Shown here: one piece after another, positions 63,978-64,000 of the stretch | Position numbering within the stretch: the first letter of the stretch is position 1 | Layout of the letters: each line of letters opens with the position of its first letter | Origin: Pedococcus aerophilus | GTDB taxonomy: Bacteria; Actinomycetota; Actinomycetes; Actinomycetales; Dermatophilaceae | Direction of reading: 5' to 3' | Length of the DNA stretch: 64,000 nucleotides | Assembly (NCBI RefSeq): GCF_039532215.1 | Contig: NZ_BAAARN010000001.1 | Span: 1,099,029-1,163,028, forward strand | Translations under genes and position numbers: made by a program | The notes under the pieces: model-generated | Databases searched by the model: none | What the model was told of the DNA's origin: nothing | What the model saw: only the letters and a program-made list of their open reading frames with translations

Positions 63978-64000
63978 CAGCCGTCCAGCCCCAGGGCCTG
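63977..64000 (-). CDS. thrC: Last codons of threonine synthase (partial)
   Basis: Seven codons (Q-A-L-G-L-D-G) and a TGA that overlaps the thrB ATG. Identity is inferred from the conserved thrC-thrB-rho order and the tight overlap; the remainder lies beyond the window. Confidence 0.6.
   Translation of the reverse strand, partial: QALGLDG

Overview
The window is about 64 kb of very GC-rich, densely packed chromosomal DNA from an actinobacterium. Gene content, synteny and the many leaderless gene starts suggest the order Micrococcales, perhaps an Intrasporangiaceae-like lineage; that placement is inferred from overall character, not from a marker alignment. The right half follows the gene order known from Mycobacterium (thrC-thrB-rho-rpmE-prfA-prmC-tsaC-wecA-atpI-atpBEFHAGDC), read on the minus strand, with several insertions. 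I saw no rRNA, tRNA, CRISPR array, insertion sequence or prophage.

Region by region. (1) 1-3.8 kb: branched-chain amino acid synthesis. The 5' part of ilvB sits behind an 8-residue leader peptide (MARILVLP) and an attenuator; a secreted metalloprotease and ilvD follow. (2) 3.8-14.2 kb: accessory genes, namely a SixA-like phosphatase, a YhgE/Pip membrane protein with a degenerate ABC-like partner and a divergent TetR regulator flanked by two tandem operators, a Cds1-like PLP enzyme, an Asp-box propeller coupled to a MoaD-like protein, a GH16-fold protein, a D-2-hydroxyacid dehydrogenase, a PQQ-type sugar dehydrogenase lipoprotein and an acetyltransferase. (3) 14.2-17.7 kb: gatCAB. (4) 17.8-26.5 kb: methylmalonyl/ethylmalonyl-CoA epimerase, crotonyl-CoA carboxylase/reductase, an AI-2E family protein, a fused double 3-hydroxyacyl-CoA dehydrogenase, nucS, an FBP zinc-finger protein and a second TetR. 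(5) 26.5-35.5 kb: an amino-sugar regulon with two divergent operons: ABC importer, DeoR regulator, ROK kinase, PfkB kinase and class II aldolase on one side, SIS isomerase/deaminase and nagA on the other. (6) 35.5-40.6 kb: ethylmalonyl-CoA mutase (meaA/ecm), a STAS protein, murA, cobalamin adenosyltransferase and a DUF2550 protein. (7) 40.6-48.5 kb: the complete F1Fo ATP synthase operon, with a perfect Crp-type palindrome at its promoter. (8) 48.6-55.3 kb: wecA, glyA, tsaC, prmC, prfA and rpmE, plus the 3' remnant of an F420-dependent oxidoreductase-like gene. (9) 55.4-60.4 kb: a four-gene overlapping module (response regulator, HEAT-repeat membrane protein, processive GT2 glycosyltransferase, histidine kinase) inserted between rho and rpmE. 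(10) 60.6-64 kb: rho with a very large disordered insertion, thrB and the last codons of thrC.

How the genes work together. The hydroxybutyryl-CoA dehydrogenase, crotonyl-CoA carboxylase/reductase, epimerase, ethylmalonyl-CoA mutase and the adenosyltransferase that makes the mutase cofactor form most of an ethylmalonyl-CoA pathway, scattered over about 22 kb. The 26.5-35.5 kb cluster encodes a self-consistent route from imported N-acetylgalactosamine-like sugar to triose phosphates, apart from the transporter ATPase, which is not here. At least fourteen genes have a TAnnnT hexamer 6-8 nt before the start codon, so leaderless transcription appears common in this genome.
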